Shown: positions 15,143 to 22,120, counted from the first letter of the stretch. The stretch: 25,773 nucleotides of DNA from a virus (IMGVR_UViG_3300032731_000160:1-25773), one strand, 5' to 3'. Notes: generated by a model not told the origin, from the sequence alone. Numbers and translations: made by a program.

Positions 15143-16633
15143 ATGCCCTTCCCCTACGTCTTCCCGTTCGACTTTGACACGGCGAGCGGTGCCTGGCCCT
15201 TCTATCAGGTCCTGGTCGATCTGAACCAGGACGGCGTCTTCGTGGGCGCCAGCGAACGGATCCAGGGTGATACCGAAGTCGGTCCAGCAATCGGGATCGA
15301 TATCGTTCGCGGCCGGGATCCGTCTCGCATCCTCGCACCGCCGCAGGCCGGCTCGGCCGCGTTCGAGTTGAACAACAGGGCAGGGACCTACTCACCCGGG
15401 GGTGACGTCGTCGCCGGTCTGCCGGTCCGTATCGATGCCGACTGGGACGACACGATCTATAACCTGTTCACCGGGACACTCGACAAGCCGCAGCAGCATC
15501 CCGACCAGCGGTTCGTCAGCGTCAGTATCGAGGCGATCGGGCTGATGGCACGCCTGGCCGGCAAGAACGTGTCCACCGCGCTCTACTCTTCGATCACCAT
15601 CGACGTGGCGATCGGCTACCTGCTGGACGCCGTTGGGTGGTCGGCCACCGACCGCGCGCTAGACACAGCGCAGATGACGCTGGACTGGTGGTGGCTGGAC
15701 GAACAGGACGCGTTCGAGGCCCTGATGGAGTTGCTGGCCACGGAGGGTCCGGGCGCATCGGCGATCGAGCGGGGCGATGGGTACTTCGTTTTCCACGATC
15801 GCCATCACATCTTGACGGATACCCGTAGCATCGCGGAACAGGCAACATTCCGGGGTCTTGGCGCGTCGCCGGTCTACTCGTTGCCCTGGGGGTACGACGA
15901 TGGCCAGCGGGACGTTATCAACACGGCCACGATGTTGGTCCGGACCCGGGCAGCGTCAGGGTCGGCAGTCGTCTGGACCCTTGGTGAAACCCTCACACTC
16001 GGGGCCGACGAAGTACGGAAGTTCCAGTGCCGCCATGTGGACGGGGATCCGTTCAACACGGCACTGACACCCGTCGAGGACACGGATTACACGGTCGCCG
16101 CGGGCAGCGTGACGCCTTCGCTGGATCGCACCAGCGGGGCCTCGGTCACACTCACGATGACCGCCGGCGCCGCCGGCGGGACGGTCACTGGCCTGCAGTT
16201 GCGCGCCAAGTTGGTCCCCATAACGTATGAGACACAGATCGGCTCCACGGTGGACACCACCACCAGCCGGACGAAGTACGGCGTCCAGACGTCCGGCCAG
16301 ACCTTCCGCGCGGAGGTCGCCGTCGCGGAGGCTCAGAACCTGCTGAACGCGATCGTCGCCTGGTTCTCGGACCGGCGGAAATCCGTCTGGTTCACGGTCG
16401 AGAACATCGACACGACCTGCCTCGAGGCGTGCCTGCAACTGCGCGAGGACGACCGAATCGGCTTGATCGAGGCCACCCTACCCCTGGATATCGAGTGCTG
16501 GATCCAGGAGGTCAGCCACACCGTCAGACAGGGGAAACACAGTACCCTGTTCCGGTGCGAAGAGGCCCTGGACACCGGCATGTTTGCGGTGTGGGACCTG
16601 GGCATATGGGACGAGTCACGGTGGGGGTTCTAA
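15143..16633 (+). CDS. Large tail-tip / baseplate-hub type protein, 496 aa
   Basis: GAGGAGG-ACTAG precedes the ATG. The product begins MPFPYVFPFDFDTASGAWPF. Residues about 15-130 have the layout of distal tail or hub N-terminal domains: V-L-V-D-L-N-Q-D-G, a I-V-R-G-R-D-P-S-R segment, F-E-L-N-N-R-A-G-T-Y-S-P and a N-L-F-T-G-T-L-D strand. Later regions include a W-W-W-L-D-E-Q-D-A-F-E-A-L-M-E-L-L segment and a beta-rich C-terminus ending in an I-Q-E-V-S-H-T-V-R segment. This fits a protein that closes the tail tube and carries the fibres. I see no lysozyme or peptidase motif. Its stop overlaps the next ATG (TAATG). Confidence 0.8.
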   Translation: MPFPYVFPFDFDTASGAWPFYQVLVDLNQDGVFVGASERIQGDTEVGPAIGIDIVRGRDPSRILAPPQAGSAAFELNNRAGTYSPGGDVVAGLPVRIDADWDDTIYNLFTGTLDKPQQHPDQRFVSVSIEAIGLMARLAGKNVSTALYSSITIDVAIGYLLDAVGWSATDRALDTAQMTLDWWWLDEQDAFEALMELLATEGPGASAIERGDGYFVFHDRHHILTDTRSIAEQATFRGLGASPVYSLPWGYDDGQRDVINTATMLVRTRAASGSAVVWTLGETLTLGADEVRKFQCRHVDGDPFNTALTPVEDTDYTVAAGSVTPSLDRTSGASVTLTMTAGAAGGTVTGLQLRAKLVPITYETQIGSTVDTTTSRTKYGVQTSGQTFRAEVAVAEAQNLLNAIVAWFSDRRKSVWFTVENIDTTCLEACLQLREDDRIGLIEATLPLDIECWIQEVSHTVRQGKHSTLFRCEEALDTGMFAVWDLGIWDESRWGF

Positions 16634-17061
16634 TGCCAGTTCGGGAAACCCGCGAAATCATCGACGGGCAGGATTACTTCGGCGCCCCGTACGGCGAATA
16701 CGTTCGCGGCGTGATGGCCCTGCATGCGCGCAGACAGGGGTTGCTGTTGCCGGATCTCCGGGAAGTCGCGGTAGACGCCCCGGTCCAGGCTCACATTCGG
16801 CATGGCCGATGGATGGTCGAGTGCGACCAATCCGACTGCAAGACGATCCAACTCGCCTGGCTGGAGTCAAAACGGTTCATGTGTACGGACTGCTGGAACC
16901 GTGAGAGTGGTGGCGTCTTCCGCCCGGTCGCAATCCCCGAGGAACGGGATCGGATCGAGGCCGCGCTGGTCGTGCGGCCGAAGATCGAATCCCGTAGTTG
17001 GCTTCCCGAAGAGACGGTCGAGGATCTGTGGCGTGAGAACGCCGAGCATGGGGTCGTGTGA
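16633..17061 (+). CDS. Tail-region protein with two CXXC-like pairs, 142 aa
   Basis: The ATG overlaps the stop of the tail-tip gene (TAATG); the longer open frame upstream lies inside that gene. The product begins MPVRETREIIDGQDYFGAPY. In the middle, R-W-M-V-E-C-D-Q-S-D-C and F-M-C-T-D-C-W give C-x4-C and C-x2-C spaced by about 18 residues, a probable zinc knuckle. The end (I-E-A-A-L-V-V-R-P and W-L-P-E-E-T-V-E-D-L-W-R-E-N-A-E-H-G) resembles a small conserved protein found beside tail fibres in actinobacteriophage-like genomes, whose role is not known to me. It probably helps fibre attachment or assembly. Confidence 0.75.
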   Translation: MPVRETREIIDGQDYFGAPYGEYVRGVMALHARRQGLLLPDLREVAVDAPVQAHIRHGRWMVECDQSDCKTIQLAWLESKRFMCTDCWNRESGGVFRPVAIPEERDRIEAALVVRPKIESRSWLPEETVEDLWRENAEHGVV

Positions 17062-17354
17062 TGGCGTGGGGTTTGCCTGATCGAGCCGTAGTCGGGGACG
17101 TCATGACCGTTGTATGGGGAACGGCCGTCGCGGATTCCCTGGCTGCCGCGTCCCTGCACGCCCATGGCGGCGCGGCCGGGGCCGGGGACGATCAACTCGT
17201 CGGTTCGGACTCAATCGACATGGACGATATCGCCGCTCCGGATGCGCCCGGCGCGGGCAAGACGATCATCAGCGCGCAGTCCGGCAAGCTGAATCAACGG
17301 GCGGGGGCAGCAGGCACCAGCGAAGAGCTTTCGGTCACGACGCACACCCACTAA
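17061..17354 (+). CDS. Short fibre-type protein, paralogue of the next gene's N-terminus, 97 aa
   Basis: The ATG overlaps the previous stop (TGATG). The product begins MAWGLPDRAVVGDVMTVVWG. It aligns without gaps over its whole 97 residues to the N-terminus of the following gene, with about 60% identity by eye, including the shared S-L-H-x-H-x-G-A-A-G-x-G-D-D, D-S-I, G-K-L-x-Q-R-A-G-A-A-G and final H-x-H. The Gly/Ala/His pattern suits a fibre shaft or attachment module. It stops exactly at the H-x-H where the longer paralogue continues, so it is either a truncated copy after tandem duplication or a deliberate short form that lacks the receptor-binding end. Confidence 0.75.
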   Translation: MAWGLPDRAVVGDVMTVVWGTAVADSLAAASLHAHGGAAGAGDDQLVGSDSIDMDDIAAPDAPGAGKTIISAQSGKLNQRAGAAGTSEELSVTTHTH

Positions 17355-17367
17355 GGAACGATCGATC

Positions 17368-18132
17368 ATGGCATGGGATCTGCCGTCCGCACCAACGACC
17401 CTGACGGTCATCACGCAGGCATGGGGCCAGCAGGTGTCCGACTCTCTCGCTGCCCTTTCCCTGCACACGCACAGCGGCGCGGCCGGCGACGGCGACGACG
17501 AACTGGTTGGCGTCGACAGCATCGAGTTTGACGATATCTCCGATCCCGCGGCGCCGGGTGCAGATGACACGATCATCTGGTCCAACACCGGCAAGCTGCA
17601 CCAACGGGCCGGCGCCGCCGGGGCGGCCGAAGAGTTTTCCGTCGAGGGCCACGTCCACACGCTGTCCGAAATCGCACAGGACGACCTGCATACGTGGGCT
17701 GCGGAGTCCGGGGCCATCGGCAACGTGGGGGCGAACCGCCGAGAGAGCAACACCGCGAACAACACATGGGATCTGCAGGAGCGCGTCACATATACGCCAA
17801 CGACGGCGAAGGCCGCGCTTGTCATCTCAGGCCATGCATGCGGGTTCATGAACCTGGCCAGCGACCCAACGCATGAAGGGTTCCATACCCGCATCGTTGT
17901 CGGTGCTGTAGAGAAGGCGACGACGACAATCGACAACGGGGGTTCGCAGGACAACGTCGAGGCCAATTCGCATTGGGTCGACGTATCTCTCGCGTACACG
18001 ATGATCGATGGCGCGGCAGCTGCAACGAACTACGATTTCGAACGCAAGATGGAACACTGGGCAACATCGCCAGATACTGGCGCCGCGTGGTTCCTGCACG
18101 TCGGCCTCTCAGTTCAGGAGATCGGATTCTAA
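17368..18132 (+). CDS. Tail fibre-type protein, 254 aa
   Basis: AAGGAACG lies about 12 bases ahead of the ATG. The first 97 residues (begin MAWDLPSAPTTLTVITQAWG) repeat the whole of the preceding gene product. Residues about 98-130 form a short linker (T-L-S-E-I-A-Q-D-D-L-H-T-W), and residues 131-254 are Thr/Ala/Gly-rich and probably beta, with a closing W-F-L-H-V-G-L-S-V-Q-E-I-G-F. I infer an N-terminal tail-attachment/shaft module and a C-terminal tip that could touch the host receptor. No enzymatic motif is visible. Its stop overlaps the next ATG (TAATG). Confidence 0.8.
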   Translation: MAWDLPSAPTTLTVITQAWGQQVSDSLAALSLHTHSGAAGDGDDELVGVDSIEFDDISDPAAPGADDTIIWSNTGKLHQRAGAAGAAEEFSVEGHVHTLSEIAQDDLHTWAAESGAIGNVGANRRESNTANNTWDLQERVTYTPTTAKAALVISGHACGFMNLASDPTHEGFHTRIVVGAVEKATTTIDNGGSQDNVEANSHWVDVSLAYTMIDGAAAATNYDFERKMEHWATSPDTGAAWFLHVGLSVQEIGF

Positions 18133-18647
18133 TGCCGTCGATCGATATCGTTCTCCCATACCGTGGCAAGCTGACCCGCCTTGAGCGTTTCATCAGCGCG
18201 CACGATGGCCGAGACAAGATCCGAGTCTACGGGGACGACTCTGCCATCCTCGAACCGCCGGGGCTCGAACAGATCTTCGACCTTGTCGGCTACCAGCGCC
18301 CGATCGGATGCCGCGTCGATATGGTCGAACTCGAGGTCCTGGATGATGGCGACGCGTCGATCCGGCGCGTGACCGGGCCGAAGGATCTGATCGATGCGCT
18401 GGCCTCTTACTTCCCGGGACGGACGCCGCAGGATATCCGTCAGGCCCTGCGTTCCCGGGCTGCCGAAGTGGCGGCCGAAGTGGCCGTTGCCCTGGCGTTC
18501 GCCGAAGGTAAGCCGCCGCCTGAGACGGCATCCATTCAGGAGATCGCCAGGGCAGCAGCGATGCCGGACATTGATCGGAGCCAACTAGAGATCGTGGACC
18601 TACGCCCGGCCAAGGTGCTCCCGGTCGAGGAAGGACGCCAGTCGTGA
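18132..18647 (+). CDS. Hypothetical protein behind the fibre genes, 171 aa
   Basis: The ATG overlaps the fibre gene stop. The product begins MPSIDIVLPYRGKLTRLERF; the first 80 residues look alpha/beta, and residues about 105-140 are a long Ala/Arg/Glu-rich helix (R-S-R-A-A-E-V-A-A-E-V-A-V-A-L-A-F-A-E-G-K). The end contains S-Q-L-E-I-V-D-L-R-P-A-K. I do not recognise the family. A fibre assembly chaperone or a virion-associated protein is plausible from position. Its end overlaps the next gene in GTGA form. Confidence 0.7.
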   Translation: MPSIDIVLPYRGKLTRLERFISAHDGRDKIRVYGDDSAILEPPGLEQIFDLVGYQRPIGCRVDMVELEVLDDGDASIRRVTGPKDLIDALASYFPGRTPQDIRQALRSRAAEVAAEVAVALAFAEGKPPPETASIQEIARAAAMPDIDRSQLEIVDLRPAKVLPVEEGRQS

Positions 18648-19015
18648 CGGACGAAGAACGCGACCGCACCCTCACGACACTGCAGATCAGTGTGGCCAAG
18701 ATCGAGACGGCCATGATCGGGCCGGATGGACAGTCGGGTTTCATCGCGCGCCACCGTGAAGACGCCCGCGCACTCCATGCCAGGATCGGCGGGGTAGAGA
18801 CAACGATCGCCAGCCGCTGCGCTTCGCACGCGCAATCGATCGAAAGCAACCGCACCCGGGCAGAGGCCATCGCCGGCGGGATCGAAGTCCTCCGGGATAA
18901 GTTGCGGCGGGCGAACGGCGGGAGATCCACTCGGTCGGTCGCCGGCTGGAGCGGCGTGGTCGCGGCGGGGGTCTACGGCATCGCCGAAGGGGTCAGGTGG
19001 CTCGCCCGTATGTAG
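18644..19015 (+). CDS. Coiled-coil protein with C-terminal hydrophobic helix (holin/XhlA-like?), 123 aa
   Basis: The start is a GTG overlapping the previous TGA, with GAGGAAGGACG upstream. The product begins MTDEERDRTLTTLQISVAKI. Residues 5-90 are charged with regular hydrophobic spacing, likely coiled coil, and residues about 98-120 (S-V-A-G-W-S-G-V-V-A-A-G-V-Y-G-I-A-E-G-V-R-W-L) form a moderately hydrophobic helix. This layout, and the position after the fibres, resembles XhlA/holin-like lysis accessory proteins. No endolysin gene is visible nearby, so the lysis role is only a suggestion; a tail-associated coiled coil is the alternative. Confidence 0.7.
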   Translation: MTDEERDRTLTTLQISVAKIETAMIGPDGQSGFIARHREDARALHARIGGVETTIASRCASHAQSIESNRTRAEAIAGGIEVLRDKLRRANGGRSTRSVAGWSGVVAAGVYGIAEGVRWLARM

Positions 19016-19194
19016 CGGCGCAGTTCGGCGTAAGCCGGCCGGCGCCCACCTTCCCGGCCCTCGGTCCGCAGGCGATGGCGGGCCGGGGGCTTCCCACATC
19101 TGGCCCCGGCAATTTCATACAGCCGCTCCACGACTCGAATCCATATATATCCTCATCCGCGACGCAACCAGACGCTCTACGAAATCGGATATGA
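18997..19194 (+). CDS. Doubtful small ORF between holin-like and HNH genes, 65 aa
   Basis: A GTG start with GAAGGGG four bases upstream would overlap the previous gene by 19 bases; its TGA overlaps the HNH gene ATG. The product (begins MARPYVAAQFGVSRPAPTFP) is rich in Pro, Ala, Gly and Ser and shows no motif. The well placed start signal and stop coupling favour coding; the composition is weak evidence. If it is not translated, this stretch is a 175-base leader for the HNH gene. Confidence 0.4.
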   Translation: MARPYVAAQFGVSRPAPTFPALGPQAMAGRGLPTSGPGNFIQPLHDSNPYISSSATQPDALRNRI

Positions 19195-19592
19195 GTCCGC
19201 AGAAGCCACTCGGTCGATGCAACGCACCTGGGTGCCCGGCACGCACGGCCACCGGCTATTGTCACGACCACATGCACCTGGCGCAGCGCAGGAGCCCCCG
19301 TCCGACCGCAGAGGCCCGAGGCTATGGCGCGAGGTGGGCAGCGGTCTCTGCGCGGTTCCTGAAGGTGAACCCGGACTGCCACGTCTGCGGCGGTCCGGCC
19401 ACGATCACGGACCACATCGAACCGGTGACAGGCCCCGAAGACCCGCGCTTCTGGTGGTGGATCAACTGGCAGCCGCTCTGCAGCCTCTGCCACGGCCGCA
19501 AGACGGTCAGGGACAACACCCGCCCGCGCCCGCCGGCACCGGTCCTGCCGAACCGCCATGCGCGCACGATCCGAGAGGCGCTCGAGGGGTAA
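19191..19592 (+). CDS. HNH endonuclease, 133 aa
   Basis: The product starts MSPQKPLGRCNAPGCPARTA. Two N-terminal Cys-containing segments (C-x4-C and C-x3-H) are followed by a Y-G-A-R-W-A-A-V segment and the HNH core: N-P-D-C-H-V-C-G-G-P-A at about residues 60-70, then the catalytic D-H-I-E-P, F-W-W-W-I-N-W-Q and C-S-L-C-H-G-R-K-T. The Cys pairs bind a structural zinc and D-H / N / H form the nuclease site. In HK97-like phages an HNH protein helps the terminase cut packaged DNA and lies near the terminase genes. Here it lies at the end of the late region, which could still be near the packaging end of the genome. A free-standing homing-type nuclease is less likely given the intact operon context. 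Confidence 0.92.
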   Translation: MSPQKPLGRCNAPGCPARTATGYCHDHMHLAQRRSPRPTAEARGYGARWAAVSARFLKVNPDCHVCGGPATITDHIEPVTGPEDPRFWWWINWQPLCSLCHGRKTVRDNTRPRPPAPVLPNRHARTIREALEG

Positions 19593-19644
19593 TTCGCCCA
19601 CCTGGACAACACGGCATAGCGGTTCAGCGCGGCCGATCTGATGC

Positions 19645-19682
19645 TGTCAACACTTGACAACAAGGCCACGGTTTGACAGAAT
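19645..19682 (+). promoter_or_regulatory. Sigma70-like promoter with palindromic operator
   Basis: TGTCAA-CAC-TTGACA (19645-19659) is a perfect 6+6 inverted repeat. Its right arm is a consensus -35 box, and 17 bases further lies CAGAAT (19677-19682), which matches 4 of 6 positions of TATAAT. A further TTGACA occurs at 19673-19678. The element lies in the only long gap between the late and early blocks and directly before the first early gene. I infer a regulated early promoter whose -35 can be covered by a dimeric repressor. Confidence 0.6.
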
Positions 19683-19722
19683 GTAGGTGTACCAAAAGAC
19701 CATCTCAGCACAGGAGACGGCA

Positions 19723-19953
19723 ATGACAAAGAAGGCCCATTCCAGACAGCTGGCCCGCTGGCTCGGCCGTATCAACCGGACTGAGATCCTCGACCCCACG
19801 ATCCGCGAGATGCCCGCAATCGGTTGGGGTTGTAGGGTGCGGACAGACGACGATGGCATAGCGGACGATCTAGACCACCAGATCAGCGACCAGTACGCAG
19901 AGGCGCAGGCACTCATCGGACACGGTGAGTTGGCCGGCGCCTTCGTCGCGTAA
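19723..19953 (+). CDS. First gene of the early block, unknown protein, 76 aa
   Basis: CAGGAGACGG lies just before the ATG and the promoter/operator is 40 bases upstream, so this is likely the first translated gene of the early transcript. The product begins MTKKAHSRQLARWLGRINRT: a basic, possibly helical N-terminus, then an acidic segment (D-D-D-G-I-A-D-D-L-D-H) and a short C-terminal helix. No family recognised. First early genes of phages often act on host transcription or on defence, but nothing in the sequence shows this. Confidence 0.65.
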   Translation: MTKKAHSRQLARWLGRINRTEILDPTIREMPAIGWGCRVRTDDDGIADDLDHQISDQYAEAQALIGHGELAGAFVA

Positions 19954-19967
19954 GGAAGGAAACGGAG

Positions 19968-20327
19968 ATGGACAGGCCAACAGAACGGATCATGGCTTAC
20001 CACCGCGAAGTCGCAGGGCACGAGAACGAGCTAGCCCGCATCCACGGCACGGAAGTCTTCCACGACGAATACTTCAGGGAGATCCCGCCCCGGCTTGCAG
20101 CGACTCTCTCAAAGCGGGCGTCCCTGATGCCTGGCTTCTCATACGCAGAGCTCCCGCAGTTTCCGTGGACCGGCAACGATATCGCGAAGGTCTTCTCCCG
20201 CCTGTTCGAGCACTCGGTCGAACGGGACGAAGAATTGAAGATTCTCCGTGGGAAGGCCGAGTTGCTCTCCGACGTCGCTCGGCGGGTCAACGATCTGGTC
20301 AAGTTCGCGGACAACGAAGGCAGCTAG
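19968..20327 (+). CDS. Hypothetical early protein, 119 aa
   Basis: AAGGAAGGAAACGGAG precedes the ATG. The product begins MDRPTERIMAYHREVAGHEN and appears mainly helical and charged, with an F-P-W-T-G-N-D-I-A-K-V-F-S-R-L-F segment and a final E-L-L-S-D-V-A-R-R-V-N-D-L-V-K-F helix. No motif allows a functional call. It is flanked by other short early genes in the same direction. Confidence 0.7.
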   Translation: MDRPTERIMAYHREVAGHENELARIHGTEVFHDEYFREIPPRLAATLSKRASLMPGFSYAELPQFPWTGNDIAKVFSRLFEHSVERDEELKILRGKAELLSDVARRVNDLVKFADNEGS

Positions 20328-20332
20328 CCACC

Positions 20333-20358
20333 AGCACCCGGGCGCGAGCCCGAAGGAG
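20333..20358 (+). repeat. Hairpin/Shine-Dalgarno leader repeat, copy 1
   Basis: This 26-base segment differs at one base from 20528-20553. It contains CGGGC-GCGA-GCCCG (a 5-bp stem with a GNRA-type loop) followed directly by AAGGAG, the Shine-Dalgarno of the gene at 20365. Confidence 0.75.
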
Positions 20359-20364
20359 CCGAGG

Positions 20365-20529
20365 ATGACGAAGGATGAGATAACCCGGAGCCTAGCTCCT
20401 TTCTACTGGGAATACTTGGATGCGGGCGACTACAGAAACGGGAACACATTGAGGCGCATTGTCGCTGCGCTTCGTATCTCACCTGCCAAGTGGGGGAAGG
20501 CAACCAGGTTTCGGAACACAACCGCCTAG
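20365..20529 (+). CDS. Small hypothetical early protein, 54 aa
   Basis: The ATG lies 6 bases after the GAAGGAG of leader repeat copy 1; the longer open frame upstream lies inside the previous gene. The product begins MTKDEITRSLAPFYWEYLDA, continues with a Y-R-N-G-N-T-L-R-R-I-V-A-A-L segment and ends basic (K-W-G-K-A-T-R-F-R). It may be a small helical DNA- or RNA-binding protein, but no family is recognised. It is bracketed by the two leader repeats. Confidence 0.65.
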   Translation: MTKDEITRSLAPFYWEYLDAGDYRNGNTLRRIVAALRISPAKWGKATRFRNTTA

Positions 20530-20553
20530 CACCCGGGCGCTAGCCCGAAGGAG
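20528..20553 (+). repeat. Hairpin/Shine-Dalgarno leader repeat, copy 2
   Basis: Same 26 bases as copy 1 with a single G-to-T change, which lies in the loop (GCTA instead of GCGA), so the CGGGC/GCCCG stem is unchanged. It begins on the stop codon of the previous gene and ends in AAGGAG, 8 bases before the next ATG. Confidence 0.75.
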
Positions 20554-20561
20554 TAGGAAGC

Positions 20562-20951
20562 ATGAGGATGCAGGAATTGGAAGAGATCTTCGGCCCCCCG
20601 ATCCACGTCTACACCCGGGCAGAGGCCATCGCGGACGGCGTCCTGGTGGACGTGAGCGAGTGGGCCAGAGAGAAGGGCATCAACGCCCCGACCGTGTTCT
20701 CGCAGCATCTGTGGAACGTGGTGGACGTTGACGGCAAGAGGAACAGGGGTTGCCAGAGCACCCGCTGCCGGGCCGACGACGTTCTGTTCATGGCCCTGCT
20801 CTGCCTCGGTAGGGCGAACCGGGCCGGCAAGTTGGTCGATGGCCCGCACCCGTTCGATCTGCTTCTCAGCCACGGCCGGAAGAAGAAGGCGACGCTATAC
20901 GTCGAGGTCGACGGCGACGGCGTGACGATCATGTTCCCGGAGGACCGCTGA
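20562..20951 (+). CDS. DUF6573-like phage protein, 129 aa
   Basis: The product begins MRMQELEEIFGPPIHVYTRA and continues A-E-A-I-A-D-G-V-L-V-D-V-S-E-W-A-R-E, which matches the hallmark of the DUF6573 family (an I-H-x-Y-T-R-A-x-A-I-x-D-G-x-L-x-D-V type start). A central Q-H-L-W-N-V-V segment, a C-x4-C segment and a D-V-L-F-M-A-L-L-C-L segment follow. The family is common in phages and plasmids and has no known function to me. The start follows leader repeat copy 2. Confidence 0.82.
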   Translation: MRMQELEEIFGPPIHVYTRAEAIADGVLVDVSEWAREKGINAPTVFSQHLWNVVDVDGKRNRGCQSTRCRADDVLFMALLCLGRANRAGKLVDGPHPFDLLLSHGRKKKATLYVEVDGDGVTIMFPEDR

Positions 20952-20953
20952 GC

Positions 20954-21145
20954 ATGAAATGCGAAAGTTGTAAGCGGCGGCGAGCACACGGGCGATATCG
21001 CACTCTGTCGGGCGTGCATTGGCTGTGCGAAATCTGCGCCGAACGCTTCCCCAATCGACAAGTGATCGACTTCGCACCGGGCGTTTCAGGCGCCCGGCCA
21101 GCCGAACGGTTGGCCCGGCGATTGAAGCACAGGAGAAGGGAGTAG
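20954..21145 (+). CDS. Small zinc-ribbon-like basic protein, 63 aa
   Basis: It starts two bases after the previous stop, with GGAGG about 10 bases ahead. The product begins MKCESCKRRRAHGRYRTLSG; C3-x2-C6 and C25-x2-C28 form a classic four-Cys zinc ribbon. The C-terminus is strongly basic (R-L-A-R-R-L-K-H-R-R-R-E). It may bind nucleic acid or a host protein. Its 3' end contains the next gene's Shine-Dalgarno within an AGCACAGGAGA motif that recurs in this region. Confidence 0.7.
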   Translation: MKCESCKRRRAHGRYRTLSGVHWLCEICAERFPNRQVIDFAPGVSGARPAERLARRLKHRRRE

Positions 21146-21148
21146 CTC

Positions 21149-21379
21149 ATGTCCATACCCCAGGTACGAATCGAAGTGACTGGCGGCATCGCCGAGTTGA
21201 CCGAGAAGCCGCAGGGCGTGCGGGTGATCATCGTGGACTACGACGCGGACTCGCGGGACCCCGTGGTGGCGCAGGAATACGACGCCGAGTGGATCATCAA
21301 CCACGAAGAGTGCGGGTGCTTGAGGCCGAATCACCGGGGCGAGATCGACTTCGTGCCGGCGAGTTGGGAGACCGCGTAG
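21149..21379 (+). CDS. Hypothetical early protein, 76 aa
   Basis: It starts three bases after the previous stop, with GGAGAAGGGAG ahead. The product begins MSIPQVRIEVTGGIAELTEK, forms beta strands with a V-R-V-I-I-V-D-Y-D-A-D segment and ends with an acidic segment holding two Cys (E-E-C-G-C). Short alpha/beta proteins of this sort with an I-I-x-D-Y-D pattern occur in many phage early regions; I know no function. Confidence 0.65.
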   Translation: MSIPQVRIEVTGGIAELTEKPQGVRVIIVDYDADSRDPVVAQEYDAEWIINHEECGCLRPNHRGEIDFVPASWETA

Positions 21380-21389
21380 TCCAGCTTCT

Positions 21390-21412
21390 GCCGGCAAGCG
21401 GTGTTTGCCGGC
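21390..21412 (+). promoter_or_regulatory. Perfect 8-bp hairpin in early intergenic gap
   Basis: GCCGGCAA pairs with TTGCCGGC around a 7-base loop. It follows the stop at 21379 by 10 bases; no T-run follows. It may be a weak terminator or an mRNA stability element. The 82-base gap also holds AGCACAGGAGAC and two more GGAGAC/GGAG-type sites before the next ATG. Confidence 0.5.
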
Positions 21413-21461
21413 GGTGGCGGGCCGAAGTGGTCCGAGCACAGGAGACGAAAGGAGACGGAGA

Positions 21462-21947
21462 ATGAGTGCGTTTGTGGTCGACAAGGCCCACATAACGGCG
21501 CTGATCGACGCGGCGATGGCCAGCCACTACAAACCGTTCGGCTGGTACCACGGAGAGCGTGCGGATCACCCCGGGTGGCCGCAGCGTCACGAACTGATCG
21601 GCAGGCAGGACGAGGTTGGCCAGATGCTCTTGGACCAGTGCGTCGAGAGCGTCGGGTGCAGGTACAAGGATTCGACCCACACGAACCTGCCTGGCCCCGG
21701 AAACGCCGAGTGGATGGTGCCCTACGTGTGGCGCCGACCGTTCAACAGTCCCCGCAGGATGCCCACGCCGGTCGAGGCGCTGAAGGCGATCCACTGCTAC
21801 GTCTACCAGTCGTGCGAGGATCCCGAGTGGGAGAAGTCGGAGTCGTACGCCTTCTGCCTCGCCCTGGAGCATGATCTGGCCCAGCGACTCCCCGGCTACG
21901 ACGACGCGCCCTGGGACTGGACCGAGAGTCAGGCGAGCGTCGCATGA
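21462..21947 (+). CDS. Hypothetical early protein, 161 aa
   Basis: AAAGGAGACGGAG sits directly ahead of the ATG; in-frame starts further upstream lie within the hairpin gap and were rejected. The product begins MSAFVVDKAHITALIDAAMA and includes a G-W-Y-H-G-E-R segment, a R-Q-D-E-V-G-Q-M-L-L-D-Q-C-V segment and W-M-V-P-Y-V-W-R-R-P. A later part is helical (E-A-L-K-A-I-H-C-Y-V-Y-Q-S-C). This has the look of a phage/plasmid DUF protein whose name I cannot give. Its end overlaps the next ATG. Confidence 0.72.
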   Translation: MSAFVVDKAHITALIDAAMASHYKPFGWYHGERADHPGWPQRHELIGRQDEVGQMLLDQCVESVGCRYKDSTHTNLPGPGNAEWMVPYVWRRPFNSPRRMPTPVEALKAIHCYVYQSCEDPEWEKSESYAFCLALEHDLAQRLPGYDDAPWDWTESQASVA

Positions 21948-22120
21948 TCAAGTCAGCGGCCTGCTACCGGGGCAACGATAGGAAGCTCTGGCTCAGCATC
22001 AAAACGACCGACGCCGAGATCATCGAGGTTCGGATCGACTCACTGGCATGTGCTGCGAAGATCCGAGTCGCTCTGAAGCGCGGCATGAGGAGGACCAACG
22101 ACGATGGTTCTAGACCCTGA
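21944..22120 (+). CDS. Small hypothetical protein, 58 aa
   Basis: The ATG overlaps the previous stop (ATGA) and the end overlaps the next gene by 17 bases. The product begins MIKSAACYRGNDRKLWLSIK, followed by a T-D-A-E-I-I-E-V-R-I-D segment and a basic end. It resembles a small alpha/beta protein. The tight coupling supports coding. No function inferred. Confidence 0.55.
   Translation: MIKSAACYRGNDRKLWLSIKTTDAEIIEVRIDSLACAAKIRVALKRGMRRTNDDGSRP

Noticed and set aside
19217-19657. 146-residue frame overlapping the HNH gene
   Set aside because: Alternative frame of the HNH gene; Arg/Pro/Gly-rich with no motif, while the HNH frame has a full catalytic motif.
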